A DNA stretch of 64,000 nucleotides from Pseudomonas pohangensis (GTDB taxonomy: Bacteria > Pseudomonadota > Gammaproteobacteria > Pseudomonadales > Pseudomonadaceae): the NCBI RefSeq assembly GCF_900105995.1, contig NZ_LT629785.1, positions 2,790,001 through 2,854,000 of the forward strand. Direction: 5' to 3'. Below, one piece after another: positions 54,481-63,449 of the stretch. Position numbers and translations under genes: made by a program. The notes under the pieces are model-generated. The model was not told the DNA's origin. It did not search any database and was given only the letters and a program-made list of their open reading frames with translations. Numbering within the stretch: position 1 is the stretch's first letter; each line of letters begins with the position of its first letter.

Positions 54481-56091
54481 TCAAGATTGTGCGCTGCGAA
54501 TCATGTCCACTGCCTTTTCGGCAATCATGATGGTCGGCGCATTGGTGTTGCCACCGGTCACCGTGGGCATGATCGAGGCATCCACCACACGCAGCCCTTG
54601 CAGACCGTGCACCCGCAACTGCGCATCGACTACGGCCAGCGGGTCGGAAGCCGGACCCATCTTGCAGGTGCTGGTAGGGTGGTACTGGGTGTCGGCGCGA
54701 GCGCGGATGTCGGCGATGATGCCGGCGGTGTCATCACGCTGTACCGGGTACAGCATCTTGCCGCGCCATGGCTGCAGCGGGCTGCTCTGCAGGATGTCCA
54801 TCTGCAGTTGCACGCCCTTGACCAGCAGATCCAGATCACGCTCGTCGGCGAGGAAGTTGGGGTCGATTTTCGGCGCCACCCGTGGATCGGCACTGGCCAG
54901 TTTGACCGTGCCGCGGCTATACGGGCGCAACACTTCGATATGGCAGGAAAAACCGTGGCTGGTGTGCAGCTTGCGACCGTGATCGTCGACCAGCGCCACC
55001 ACGAACACCAATTGCAGGTCGGGCACGCTGACATCCGCCGCCGAGCGGACAAAGGCACCTGCCTCGGCGATCGAACTGGCAATCACTCCGGTACGCTGCT
55101 TGTGCCACTCATAGGCACCCTTGGCCATTTTCACCGTGCCGCGTGCCGAGATGCCGAAGGTATCGCTGTCACTGGGTGCGATATAACTCTGCACCTGATC
55201 GATATGATCCTGCAGGTTCTCGCCCACACCGGGCAGGTCATGTACGACCGGAATACCCAGCGCCTGCAGCTCCTTGGCCGGGCCGATACCCGACAACTGC
55301 AGCAGATGCGGCGAACCAAAGGCGCCGGCGCTGAGGATCACTTCGCGGCGCGCGCGCACTTCCTTCAACTCGCTGCCCTGATAGTAGGCGATGCCACGTG
55401 CGCGCTTGCCTTCCATGATGATCCTGGCCGACAACGCATGGGTCTTCACGCACAGGTTGGGCCGTGACAGGTTTGGCGTGAGGTAACCCTTGGCCGCGCT
55501 GCAACGCTCACCGTTCTTCTGTGTCACCTGGTAGAGGAACGAACCGAACTGATCAACGCCGTTGTAGTCGCGCGATTGTGGAATACCGTTCATCACCGCG
55601 GCATCGACAAAAGCCTTGCTCAGCGCGCTCGGGTTGCGCAGTTCGGCCACATTCAGCGGGCCGCCGGCCCCGTGGTACTCGCTCTCGCCGTGGGTCTCGT
55701 TGTTTTCCGCACGCTTGAAGTACGGCAGCACTTCATCGTAAGACCAGCCGGGATTGCCCAGGCTGGCCCAGTGATCGTAGTCCCAGCGGTTGCCGCGCAC
55801 ATAGAGCATGGCATTGATCGAACTCGAACCACCCAGGGTCTTGCCGCGCGGCTGATAACAGACGCGGTTGTCCATGTGCTTCTGTGGCACGGTATCGAAC
55901 GCCCAGTTGTTGTAGGAGGTGGCGACCATGGCCACGAAGCCGGCCGGCGCATGGATAAATATGCTTTTGTCCGGCCCGCCGGATTCCAGCAGGCAAACCG
56001 ACACCGCCGGATCTTCAGTCAGGCGGCTGGCCAGTACGCTGCCCGCCGAACCGGCGCCAACGATGACGTAATCGAATTCTTCGCTACTCAC
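54481..56091 (-). CDS. GMC-family FAD oxidoreductase (choline/alcohol dehydrogenase type)
   Basis: 536 residues. I chose the GTG at 56091 because AGGAG lies 6 bp upstream; the ATG-like start at 56130 is unsupported. The FAD-binding DYVIVGAGSAGSVLASRL, the GMC signature 1 GKTLGGSSSINAMLYVRG, GMC signature 2 GAFGSPHLLQLSGIGP, and the C-terminal catalytic H/N in YHPTSTCKMG and GNTNAPTIMIAEK are intact. It resembles AlkJ-like alcohol dehydrogenases and choline dehydrogenase. No betaine genes are adjacent, so alcohols are the better guess. Confidence 0.9.
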   Translation of the reverse strand: MSSEEFDYVIVGAGSAGSVLASRLTEDPAVSVCLLESGGPDKSIFIHAPAGFVAMVATSYNNWAFDTVPQKHMDNRVCYQPRGKTLGGSSSINAMLYVRGNRWDYDHWASLGNPGWSYDEVLPYFKRAENNETHGESEYHGAGGPLNVAELRNPSALSKAFVDAAVMNGIPQSRDYNGVDQFGSFLYQVTQKNGERCSAAKGYLTPNLSRPNLCVKTHALSARIIMEGKRARGIAYYQGSELKEVRARREVILSAGAFGSPHLLQLSGIGPAKELQALGIPVVHDLPGVGENLQDHIDQVQSYIAPSDSDTFGISARGTVKMAKGAYEWHKQRTGVIASSIAEAGAFVRSAADVSVPDLQLVFVVALVDDHGRKLHTSHGFSCHIEVLRPYSRGTVKLASADPRVAPKIDPNFLADERDLDLLVKGVQLQMDILQSSPLQPWRGKMLYPVQRDDTAGIIADIRARADTQYHPTSTCKMGPASDPLAVVDAQLRVHGLQGLRVVDASIMPTVTGGNTNAPTIMIAEKAVDMIRSAQS

Positions 56092-56165
56092 AGTGCACTC
56101 CTTTTTGTTATGTAAACTCGCATTAAGCACTATGACCCGGCACTGACCCGCCGGATCGTCGATGG

Positions 56166-57098
56166 TCAGCCGAAAAGCGGGAAACGGCGCTTCTTCGCCA
56201 GCCGGTCCATGCCGGCCTGGATACGGCTTTCGACTTCCGCATAGATCCGGTTGACGTAGTCCTCGTCATCGGCTTTTGCAGGGTCGCTATCAAGATAGAT
56301 GGGCTCCAGCAACTCGGTACGGATTTTTGCCGGCAGCGGAATGTGCTGCAGCGGCAACAGATGCAAAGCTACACCGAAAGGCATGCTGAAGGTAATCGGG
56401 GCAACCTCGACGCGCATCCGCTCCTTGAGCTTGAGCAGTTTGGCCAGACCGCGCCCCTCGGAGAGCACGAACAGCGTGTCATGCCCGCCGATAGTGGCGA
56501 CCGGCACGATGGGCACGCCACTGCGAATCGCCAGCCTGATGAAGCCCTTGCGCCCGCCGAGTACCGCCTGATCGCGCTTGGTCCATTTGCGGTACGCATC
56601 AACCTCGCCACCGGGCCAGAGAATCACATCATCGCCGCGCTGGAACGCCGCCTGAATACTTTCACCCGAGGGCGAAATAGTCCCCATACGACGAAAATAT
56701 CGGCCGAGCAGCTTGTTCTGCATCAGCACATCATGGGCCGTGGCATGCAAGGTGCGTGATCCCTGAAAATGCCGCCACCAGGCCATGTTGACGGTCCAGG
56801 CATCCATTGTCAGCGGGCCGCCGGAGTGCACGCCAATCAGCAAGGAAGGCTGTGCCGGTAATTTATCCCAGCCAGCAATTTCCAGACGGAAGTAATACTG
56901 CATCAGCCAGTCCCATAGCCCTGCCTGCTTTTGCATCAGCAGCGGATCAGGCCCATACAGGCCTTCTGCGGCGCGAGCCGCAGTGGCTCTGCCGGGAGTA
57001 CTTACTTTACGGGTAACCGGCTTCTTCGCCACAACCGCAGGTTTGCGGGTGACCGTCGCTGATTTTATTGCCTTGCTTTTCACCGCCTTAGTGGCCAT
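56166..57098 (-). CDS. acyltransferase (LPLAT/DGAT-like) with basic N-terminal tail
   Basis: 310 residues from the ATG at 57098, which has GGAGG upstream; an in-frame extension to 57173 was rejected. Residues 1-45 are Lys/Ala/Thr-rich (ATKAVKSKAIKSATVTRK), like the basic tails of phasin or histone-H1-like proteins. The catalytic part shows IGVHSGGPLTMDAW in place of the classical H-x4-D, then GDDVILWPGGEVDAY with the P-G-G motif of diacylglycerol/lysophospholipid acyltransferases, and VPIVPVATIGGHD. It is divergent from a LysR gene across a perfect palindrome and is probably its target. Confidence 0.85.
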   Translation of the reverse strand: MATKAVKSKAIKSATVTRKPAVVAKKPVTRKVSTPGRATAARAAEGLYGPDPLLMQKQAGLWDWLMQYYFRLEIAGWDKLPAQPSLLIGVHSGGPLTMDAWTVNMAWWRHFQGSRTLHATAHDVLMQNKLLGRYFRRMGTISPSGESIQAAFQRGDDVILWPGGEVDAYRKWTKRDQAVLGGRKGFIRLAIRSGVPIVPVATIGGHDTLFVLSEGRGLAKLLKLKERMRVEVAPITFSMPFGVALHLLPLQHIPLPAKIRTELLEPIYLDSDPAKADDEDYVNRIYAEVESRIQAGMDRLAKKRRFPLFG

Positions 57099-57136
57099 TG
57101 GCCTACACCTCCGTGAAGGAGTAACTGGATTTTTGG

Positions 57137-57159
57137 AATGCACATTTTCAATGTGCATT
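57137..57159. promoter_or_regulatory. perfect 23-bp palindrome, candidate LysR operator
   Basis: AATGCACATT, 3-nt spacer TTC, AATGTGCATT: perfect 10-bp arms, containing the T-N11-A pattern of LysR-type regulators. It lies 38 bp upstream of the acyltransferase start and 53 bp upstream of the LysR start. Confidence 0.7.
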
Positions 57160-57212
57160 GCACTGCCGTCCAATGCATAATCTTTAGATACTTAATGCAC
57201 AGGACGCATGGC

Positions 57213-58127
57213 ATGGATCTGAAGCGCATTCGTCACGCCCTGGCGCTGGCCGAAGAAATGAATTTCATCCGCGCTGCCGAAAAAGTGCACCTCAGCCAGC
57301 CGGCCTTCAGTCGCAGCATTCAGGCTCTGGAAAATGAACTGGGCTTACCGCTGTTTGATCGCAGCAAGCAGGGTCTGGCGATCACCGCAGTCGGCGCCCA
57401 GTTCCTCGCCCGCGCCAGACGCCTGGCCCATGAGGCACGCAATCTGGAGCGCGACATGGCGCTGACCCGTAACGGCGAAATTGGTCAGGTGAGCTTTGGT
57501 TTCGGCCCACTTCCGGCGGCCAGCATGGCGCCAAAATTACTGCAGCAGTTGCGCCAAGGACGGGCGGAATTCCGTGTTTCCTTGCTGGTGAACAATTCAG
57601 CGCATCTGCTGACCAGCCTGCTCAATGAGGAGATAGAGTTCTTCATCGCGGACACCCATGACATTCAGGCTGGCAGTGAAATAGCTGTAACCCCGCTGAC
57701 CAGACAGCACGGCCCGTTTGTTTGCCGGGCAGGCCATCCGCTGCTGGCACTGGACAACCCGCAACTGCAGGATCTGCTGCCCTACCGCTTCGCCTCGCTG
57801 AACATTCCCAAAGACCACGCCGACCTGCTGCACCATGTGTTTGGCGTCGCGCCGGATCAGCCACTGCCGGTGGTGCTGGAGTGCGATGACATCAGCGTCC
57901 TGACCCAGGTTGTGTGCAATGAGGAGCTGATCCTGATCATCTCGCACGCAGCTGTCGCCAGAGAGATAGCTGCCGGACTGTTGTGCCCGCTGCAGGTGGA
58001 TGGCATGCCGCCGCTGTTTGCCGAAATGGGTATCGTGCAATTGCGCGGCAGGACACTGTCGCCCGCTGCGCAGCTGGTTATTGGCACGCTGCAGGAACAG
58101 ATACTGATTGATCAGGTTGCAAACTAG
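57213..58127 (+). CDS. LysR-family transcriptional regulator
   Basis: 304 residues from the ATG at 57213 (MDLKRIRHALALAEEMNF); the frame's earlier ATG at 57138 lies inside the palindrome and was rejected. The helix-turn-helix reads FIRAAEKVHLSQPAFSRSIQALE, followed by the periplasmic-binding-like effector domain from about 90. It is divergent from the acyltransferase gene. The effector is unknown; fatty-acid-related signals are a guess from the neighbour. Confidence 0.9.
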   Translation: MDLKRIRHALALAEEMNFIRAAEKVHLSQPAFSRSIQALENELGLPLFDRSKQGLAITAVGAQFLARARRLAHEARNLERDMALTRNGEIGQVSFGFGPLPAASMAPKLLQQLRQGRAEFRVSLLVNNSAHLLTSLLNEEIEFFIADTHDIQAGSEIAVTPLTRQHGPFVCRAGHPLLALDNPQLQDLLPYRFASLNIPKDHADLLHHVFGVAPDQPLPVVLECDDISVLTQVVCNEELILIISHAAVAREIAAGLLCPLQVDGMPPLFAEMGIVQLRGRTLSPAAQLVIGTLQEQILIDQVAN

Positions 58128-58337
58128 CTACGTAGAAGCCGCACAGTTCCCCTGATCGAATCCAGTCCCGGGCTGGCTGGCGATGCTCAGCACACTTCAC
58201 AACATACAAGCATGCGCCTGACCGGAGCGGGAACGGCCAGCACCGGTGAACTGGCGCTTGCCTGCTGCAATTTCCCGGCTGGGGAAATGACCTGTCCCGC
58301 CTGGAGCCGGCAAGGGTCCATTTATTCCTGAACCGCC

Positions 58338-58610
58338 TCAGTCCATTGGCAGCGCGGTGATGCGCCCTACCGTGTCATCAGCTGAAAAATAGACCACGAT
58401 GGTTGGCTGGGTATCGCCGCGGTTGTAAACCCATTGCTCGCCTTCCTTGCTGGTTGGCTCACCGCACCAGCTCAAAACGTCAGCCTTGGCTGCTCCGGTT
58501 TCAACCAGATTGGTGCCACAGCGCAAATCGGTATCCGTGCCGTCTTCGGCAAACGATGGAGTAGCTGCCAGCAGTGCTGCGAGCGGCAACAGAAAATGCA
58601 AAGCTTTCAT
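58338..58610 (-). CDS. small periplasmic DUF2845-like protein
   Basis: 90 residues from the ATG at 58610, with AAGGA upstream. The signal peptide is MKALHFLLPLAALLAATPSF. The mature part LRCGTNLVETGAAKADVL, with a second Cys in WCGEPTSKEGEQWVYN, and the YNRGDTQP-x-V-Y-F pattern fit the DUF2845 family. The two Cys could form a disulfide. The role is unknown. The longer frame upstream to 58865 has no family match and no ribosome site. Confidence 0.8.
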   Translation of the reverse strand: MKALHFLLPLAALLAATPSFAEDGTDTDLRCGTNLVETGAAKADVLSWCGEPTSKEGEQWVYNRGDTQPTIVVYFSADDTVGRITALPMD

Positions 58611-58878
58611 GGGAGATTCCTTGTTCTCGGTTTGGCACGCCCGCAGGATGCAGGTCAGCCGTTCAGCGTAATGCGCCACCGATTTCAAGATAGTCAAGCG
58701 CGCAACAACTTGCAGCGGCAAGCGCTGGGAAAAAACCAGGCCCGCCGCCCAATCCGGGCGAGTGAACATCAGCGCCATAAACATCCGGCTATTTATCCGG
58801 CTATTGATTGCGAATTCATCCGCCAGATCAGCTAGGGTCATTAGCTGACCACCAGCCCCGGACACTCAGGAGACCCCC
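58611..58878. other. intergenic region between DUF2845 gene and HMG-CoA reductase gene
   Basis: 268 bp between two divergent genes. Both promoters must lie here. No clear -10/-35 pair or palindrome was found. GGAGA precedes the reductase start. Confidence 0.3.
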
Positions 58879-60051
58879 ATGGCCCGTGCAGAATCGATCC
58901 CGCGCGACAAGGACAACAACTACAGTGAAGAACAGGCCAGACGCCGGCGTACCTTCATCACCGAAAAAACCGGCGCCGAACTGCCCAGCCTCGCCAGCTA
59001 CAGCATTGATCCGCAAGTGACCCAGGGCAATATCGAGAACTTCATCGGCTGCGTACAGATGCCGCTGGGCCTGGCCGGACCGATACATATCACCGGTGAG
59101 CATGCGCGTGGCGACTTCTACATTCCCATGGCCACCACCGAGGGCACCCTGCTGGCCAGCTACAGCCGTGGCATGCGCGCCATCAGCGAAAGCGGCGGGG
59201 TGAAGACCACGGTGGTCAAGCATTCCATGCAGCGCGCCCCGGTATTCCTGTTCGCCGATGCAATGCAGGCCCGCGAATTCGGTGCCTGGCTGGTCAGCCG
59301 GTTCGACGCGATCAAGGCCGCCGCCGAAACCACCACGCGCAGCGGCAAGCTGTTCGAAATCGAGCAGTACCCGGTGGCCAACATGCTCTACACGCGCTTC
59401 TGCTACACCACCGGCGATGCCGCCGGGCAGAACATGACCAGCAAGGCGACCTTTGCCGCCTGCGAATGGATCAAGGCCAACCATCCGGATCAGCCACGCT
59501 ACATCCTCTCCGGCGCCATCGACACCGACAAGAAACACTCGGCGATGAACATGATCCAGACCCGCGGCAAGCGGGTGATTGCCGAGTTCACCCTGAAGCG
59601 CGAAGTGGCCCGCGACCTGCTGCGCATCGATACCGCACAGCTCTATCGCTACCGGCAGATTGCCGCTGTCGGCGCCTTGCAGGCCGGCTCGGCCTACAGC
59701 GGCGCGCACGCCGCCAATGGCATTGCTGCGCTGTTCATTGCCACCGGTCAGGATGCCGCCAACGTGGCCGAATCCCACGGCGGCATCACCTACGGCCAGC
59801 TATTGGAGAATGGCGATTACTACTGGTCGGTAACGCTACCGGCGCTGATCTGTGCCACCCACGGCGGCGGCACCGGCCTGCCGAGCCAGCGCGAGTGTCT
59901 GCAGATACTTGGCTGTGTCGGCACCGGCAAAGCCGACAAGCTGGCGGAGATCATTGCTGCAGTGGTGCTGGCCGGCGATGTCTCGCTGACCTCGGCGGTG
60001 CTGGCCGGCGACTGGGTAAGCAGCCACGATGCCCTGGGACGCAACCGCTGA
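58879..60051 (+). CDS. hydroxymethylglutaryl-CoA reductase, class I-like
   Basis: Reduces HMG-CoA to mevalonate with NADPH (class I) or runs in reverse. 390 residues. ENFIGCVQMPLGLAGPI (about 53-69), TTEGTL with catalytic E88, GDAAGQNM (179-186), DKK with catalytic Lys at 218/219, GQD with D292, THGGGTGLPSQ (328-337) and the C-terminal SSHDALGRNR with H383. The late H-x4-R arrangement and the THGGGT motif resemble class I (archaeal/eukaryal) enzymes. It lacks the N-terminal membrane anchor of eukaryotic enzymes. No other mevalonate-pathway gene is in the window; the adjacent FNT gene is convergent. Confidence 0.9.
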   Translation: MARAESIPRDKDNNYSEEQARRRRTFITEKTGAELPSLASYSIDPQVTQGNIENFIGCVQMPLGLAGPIHITGEHARGDFYIPMATTEGTLLASYSRGMRAISESGGVKTTVVKHSMQRAPVFLFADAMQAREFGAWLVSRFDAIKAAAETTTRSGKLFEIEQYPVANMLYTRFCYTTGDAAGQNMTSKATFAACEWIKANHPDQPRYILSGAIDTDKKHSAMNMIQTRGKRVIAEFTLKREVARDLLRIDTAQLYRYRQIAAVGALQAGSAYSGAHAANGIAALFIATGQDAANVAESHGGITYGQLLENGDYYWSVTLPALICATHGGGTGLPSQRECLQILGCVGTGKADKLAEIIAAVVLAGDVSLTSAVLAGDWVSSHDALGRNR

Positions 60052-60056
60052 GGCAC

Positions 60057-60860
60057 TCAGCCGTGGCCGTTGCGCAGATAGGCCAGCCAGTAGACGCCGG
60101 CCACCAGCAAGGTTCCCCCGACTATATTGCCTGCCGTAGCCGCCAGCAGATTGCCGGCGGCAGCGCCCGGGGAAATCGAGCTTTGCGCATCCAGCAGCAT
60201 GGCAAAGGGTAAAAAGAACCAGTTGGCGATCGAGTGCTCGAAACCCAGCGCGACAAAGGCCATCACCGGGAAGATCACCGCAAGAATCTTGTCGGTGACA
60301 CTGTGTCCACCCATCGCCAGCCAGACCGCCATGCACACCAGCGCATTGCACAGGATGCCGCGACTGAAGGTTTCCAGCAGGCTCAGCTCGCCTTTGCCAC
60401 GGGCAATCGCCAACGCTGTTTCACCCACCGCGCCATTGCCCATGGCAGCGCTATCCGCCAGCAATACCAGCGCCACCGTGCCCAGACAACCGAGCACATT
60501 GCCCAGATAGGACAGCACCCAGTTACGCAGCAAAGCCCGTGAACTGATGCGCCTGCTGGCCCAGGCCATGGCCAGCAGGTTGTTGCCGGTAAACAGCTCG
60601 GCGCCTGCGACTATCACCAGCACCAGCCCCAGGCAGAAACCCAGTCCGCCGAGCAAGCGTGTGACACCAAAGCCCAGCTGGCTGTCGGTGATCACTACGG
60701 TGAACAACAGGGCTGCCAGTGAGATGAAGGCACCGGCCAATAACGCCAGCACAAAGACTGTCAGTGAGTCGGCATTGGCCTTGCTGACACCCATCGTCTC
60801 GATTTTCAGGGCAATTTCTTTCGGGGCATAGGCATCCATCGATGCAAGCGGATTGTCCAC
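60057..60860 (-). CDS. formate/nitrite transporter (FNT) family protein
   Basis: 267 residues with six hydrophobic helices. AGAFISLAALLFTVV, GAELFTGNNLLAMAW and VALGFEHSIANWFFLPFAML carry the FNT channel signatures. The GTG at 60860 has GGAG 7 bp upstream. FocA/NirC proteins pass formate, nitrite, hydrosulfide or short organic acids; the substrate cannot be assigned. It ends 5 bp from the HMG-CoA reductase stop (convergent). Confidence 0.9.
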   Translation of the reverse strand: MDNPLASMDAYAPKEIALKIETMGVSKANADSLTVFVLALLAGAFISLAALLFTVVITDSQLGFGVTRLLGGLGFCLGLVLVIVAGAELFTGNNLLAMAWASRRISSRALLRNWVLSYLGNVLGCLGTVALVLLADSAAMGNGAVGETALAIARGKGELSLLETFSRGILCNALVCMAVWLAMGGHSVTDKILAVIFPVMAFVALGFEHSIANWFFLPFAMLLDAQSSISPGAAAGNLLAATAGNIVGGTLLVAGVYWLAYLRNGHG

Positions 60861-61025
60861 TCTTCAGCTCCTGGTTATGTGCATAGCAACCACTGTGCAC
60901 CAGCCAGCAGCTTCAGCGCCAGTCCGCAGACCCGGGACAAACCTGTTCAGCCAGCCAACCACCCCGGGCGCAACAGGCAGGCTGCCTGATCTGCCTTCTG
61001 GCTGCCTGCGACTGCAGCAATCTAC

Positions 61026-62033
61026 TCAGTCAACTTTCAGAACCAGTTTGCCAAGATTCTCGCCACTGAAGAGTTTCAACAGGGTTTCCGGGAAGGTCTG
61101 CAGCCCTTCGACAATGTCTTCCTTGCTCTTGATCTTGCCGCTGGCCAGCCAGCCACCCATCTCCTGTGCGGCCTCGGCAAAACGCGGCGCATAACTCATC
61201 ACCACCATGCCTTCCATGCGCGCACTGTTGACCAGCAGGCTCAGATAGTTTGCCGGCCCCTTGACCGCCTGCTTGTTGTTGTACTGGCTGATCGCGCCAC
61301 ACAGCACCACCCGGGCCTTGTGCGCCAGCCGGGTGAGCACCGCGTCGAGGATGTCACCACCGACATTATCGAAATACACATCGACACCCTTGGGGCATTC
61401 GCGTTTGAGGCCGGCGCTGACATCTTCGTTTTTATAGTCGATGGCACCGTCGAAGCCGAACTCGTCGATCAGTGTTTTGCACTTGGCCGCACCACCGGCA
61501 ATACCCACCACGCGACAGCCCTTGAGCTTGGCGATCTGCCCGGCAATGCTGCCAACCGCACCGGCCGCTCCGGAAATCACCACGGTTTCACCGGCTTTCG
61601 GCTGCCCCACATCGAGCAACGCGAAATAGGCGGTCATGCCGGTCATACCCAGCGCCGACAGATACAAGGGCAGCGGCGCGCGACTCGGGTCGACCTTGTA
61701 GAACCCTTTTGGCTTGCCCAGAAAGTAATCCTGCACGCCCAGTGCGCCGTTGACGTAATCACCCACGGCAAAGTCGGCATGCCTGGACGCGACTACCTTG
61801 CCGACGCCGAGCGCGCGCATTACCTCACCGATCCCGACCGGTGGAATGTAGGACTTGGCATCGTTCATCCAGCCACGCATGGCCGGGTCGAGCGACAGAT
61901 ATTCGTTGCGAACCAGAATCTCGCCTTCAGCGGGCTCGCCCACGGCAGTTTCTGCATAACTGAAGGTTTCCCGGTCAGGCAGACCCAGCGGGCGGCGGGC
62001 TAGCAGAAACTGACGGTTGATTTGCGCAGTCAT
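61026..62033 (-). CDS. zinc-free NADP-dependent MDR oxidoreductase
   Basis: 335 residues, medium-chain reductase of the CurA/leukotriene B4 12-hydroxydehydrogenase type. LSLDPAMRGWMNDAKSY, the nucleotide-binding VISGAAGAVGSIAGQIAK and GVDVYFDNVGGDILDAV are diagnostic; no zinc ligands are present. It probably reduces alpha,beta-unsaturated ketones or aldehydes with NADPH. GGAGA precedes the ATG. It stands alone. Confidence 0.9.
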   Translation of the reverse strand: MTAQINRQFLLARRPLGLPDRETFSYAETAVGEPAEGEILVRNEYLSLDPAMRGWMNDAKSYIPPVGIGEVMRALGVGKVVASRHADFAVGDYVNGALGVQDYFLGKPKGFYKVDPSRAPLPLYLSALGMTGMTAYFALLDVGQPKAGETVVISGAAGAVGSIAGQIAKLKGCRVVGIAGGAAKCKTLIDEFGFDGAIDYKNEDVSAGLKRECPKGVDVYFDNVGGDILDAVLTRLAHKARVVLCGAISQYNNKQAVKGPANYLSLLVNSARMEGMVVMSYAPRFAEAAQEMGGWLASGKIKSKEDIVEGLQTFPETLLKLFSGENLGKLVLKVD

Positions 62034-62242
62034 GGAAAAATCTCCTGGATGGTTAGGCAGAAGTTGCCAACACTCTCTGATAGCCCTCTACACGCTTCAG
62101 GGCAAGTGTTTCCCTTCAAGCGAATAGCGGCGGATCGATACAGGTGATGCAATAAATTGCCGGTGGACGGCTCGTTCAATTTGCCCGCACCGCGCTGCTC
62201 TGCTAGTGTCGCGCCGGTTGCCCGAGCGCCGAGACCCTGCTG

Positions 62243-62485
62243 ATGGCCCGCAAGAAAAGCACACCCGATTTCGAACAATCCCTGGCTGAACTGCAAGCGC
62301 TGGTAGAGCGCCTTGAGAATGGCGAGCTGTCCCTTGAGGACTCCCTGACCACCTTCGAGCAAGGCATCCGCCTCAGTCGCGAGTGCCAGACGGCGCTGCA
62401 ACAGGCCGAGCAGAAAGTACAGATTCTGCTGGAACACGACGGCGAGCTGGCCGAGGCACCCTTCAGCCCGGATGCTGATGCATGA
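62243..62485 (+). CDS. xseB: exodeoxyribonuclease VII small subunit
   Basis: 80 residues, the small helical subunit of ExoVII, which degrades single-stranded DNA. FEQSLAELQALVERLENGE, LEDSLTTFEQGIRLSREC and a helical C-terminus are typical. It overlaps ispA by 4 bp (ATGA), the conserved xseB-ispA pair. xseA is elsewhere, as usual. Confidence 0.95.
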   Translation: MARKKSTPDFEQSLAELQALVERLENGELSLEDSLTTFEQGIRLSRECQTALQQAEQKVQILLEHDGELAEAPFSPDADA

Positions 62486-63369
62486 TTGCAGGCTATCAAC
62501 AGCGCTGTCAGGCCCGCGTCGATGCCGCTCTGGAACCGCTTTTCCACGCCCCACGCACAGACCTGCAACCGCTCTATGCCGCCATGCGCTACAGCGTGTT
62601 CAACGGTGGCAAGCGCATTCGCCCGCTGCTGGTCTATGCCGCCTGCGAGGCACTCGAAGGCCAACCGCAACAGGCCGATGCCGCCGCCTGCGCGGTCGAG
62701 CTGATTCATGCCTATTCACTGGTACATGACGATCTGCCGGCCATGGACGACGACGACCTGCGCCGCGGCCAACCGACCACACACAAGGCCTTTGATGAAG
62801 CCACTGCCATTCTCGCCGGTGATGCCCTGCAAAGTCTGGCGTTTGAAGTGCTGGCCGATCCGCAACTGAACGCCCACGAAGCCGAAACCCGCCTGGCCAT
62901 GCTCGGCAGCCTCAGCCGCGCAGCCGGCCCGGCCGGCATGGTCGGCGGCCAGGCGATTGACCTTGGCGCAGTCGGCAAACAGCTCGACCAGCAGGCACTG
63001 GAACAGATGCACCGGCACAAAACCGGCGCGCTGATCGAGGCCAGCGTGGTACTCGGCGCCCTGGCCAGCGGCAAGGCCGATCCGGTCAGTCTGAAGGCCT
63101 TGCAGCGCTATGCCGCTGCGATCGGTCTGGCGTTCCAGGTGCAGGACGACATTCTCGACGTGGAAAGTGACACCGCGACGCTGGGCAAACGCCAGGGCGC
63201 CGATATTGCCAGAGACAAACCGACCTACCCTGCCCTGCTCGGCATGCCCGCTGCCAAGGCCTATGCACTCGAACTCTGCGAACAGGCGTTGCATGCCCTG
63301 CGTCCGCTGGGCAGCAGCGCGGAAGCGTTGCGCGATCTGGCGCGGTTTATCGTGCAGCGCCGCAGCTAG
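62482..63369 (+). CDS. ispA: farnesyl diphosphate synthase
   Basis: Condenses IPP with DMAPP and GPP to FPP for ubiquinone, undecaprenyl phosphate and other isoprenoids. 295 residues. The first Asp-rich motif is DDLPAMDDDDLRRG (about 85-98) and the second is QVQDDILDVESD; GGKRIRPLL near residue 42 binds IPP. In Pseudomonas xseB-ispA is usually followed by dxs. Here a terminator and the convergent dnaB follow instead, so dxs has been separated. Confidence 0.96.
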   Translation: MIAGYQQRCQARVDAALEPLFHAPRTDLQPLYAAMRYSVFNGGKRIRPLLVYAACEALEGQPQQADAAACAVELIHAYSLVHDDLPAMDDDDLRRGQPTTHKAFDEATAILAGDALQSLAFEVLADPQLNAHEAETRLAMLGSLSRAAGPAGMVGGQAIDLGAVGKQLDQQALEQMHRHKTGALIEASVVLGALASGKADPVSLKALQRYAAAIGLAFQVQDDILDVESDTATLGKRQGADIARDKPTYPALLGMPAAKAYALELCEQALHALRPLGSSAEALRDLARFIVQRRS

Positions 63370-63384
63370 GGGCAAGACATAGCA

Positions 63385-63411
63385 AAAACGGGCGCTTGCA
63401 GCGCCCGTTTT
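63385..63411. terminator. bidirectional terminator between ispA and dnaB
   Basis: AAAACGGGCGC (63385-63395), loop TTGCA, GCGCCCGTTTT (63401-63411). A and T tracts on both sides fit a shared terminator for the convergent genes. Confidence 0.93.
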
Positions 63412-63449
63412 GTTATTCCCTGTCAGTCAGCAATCCGCCAGCAGCGACG

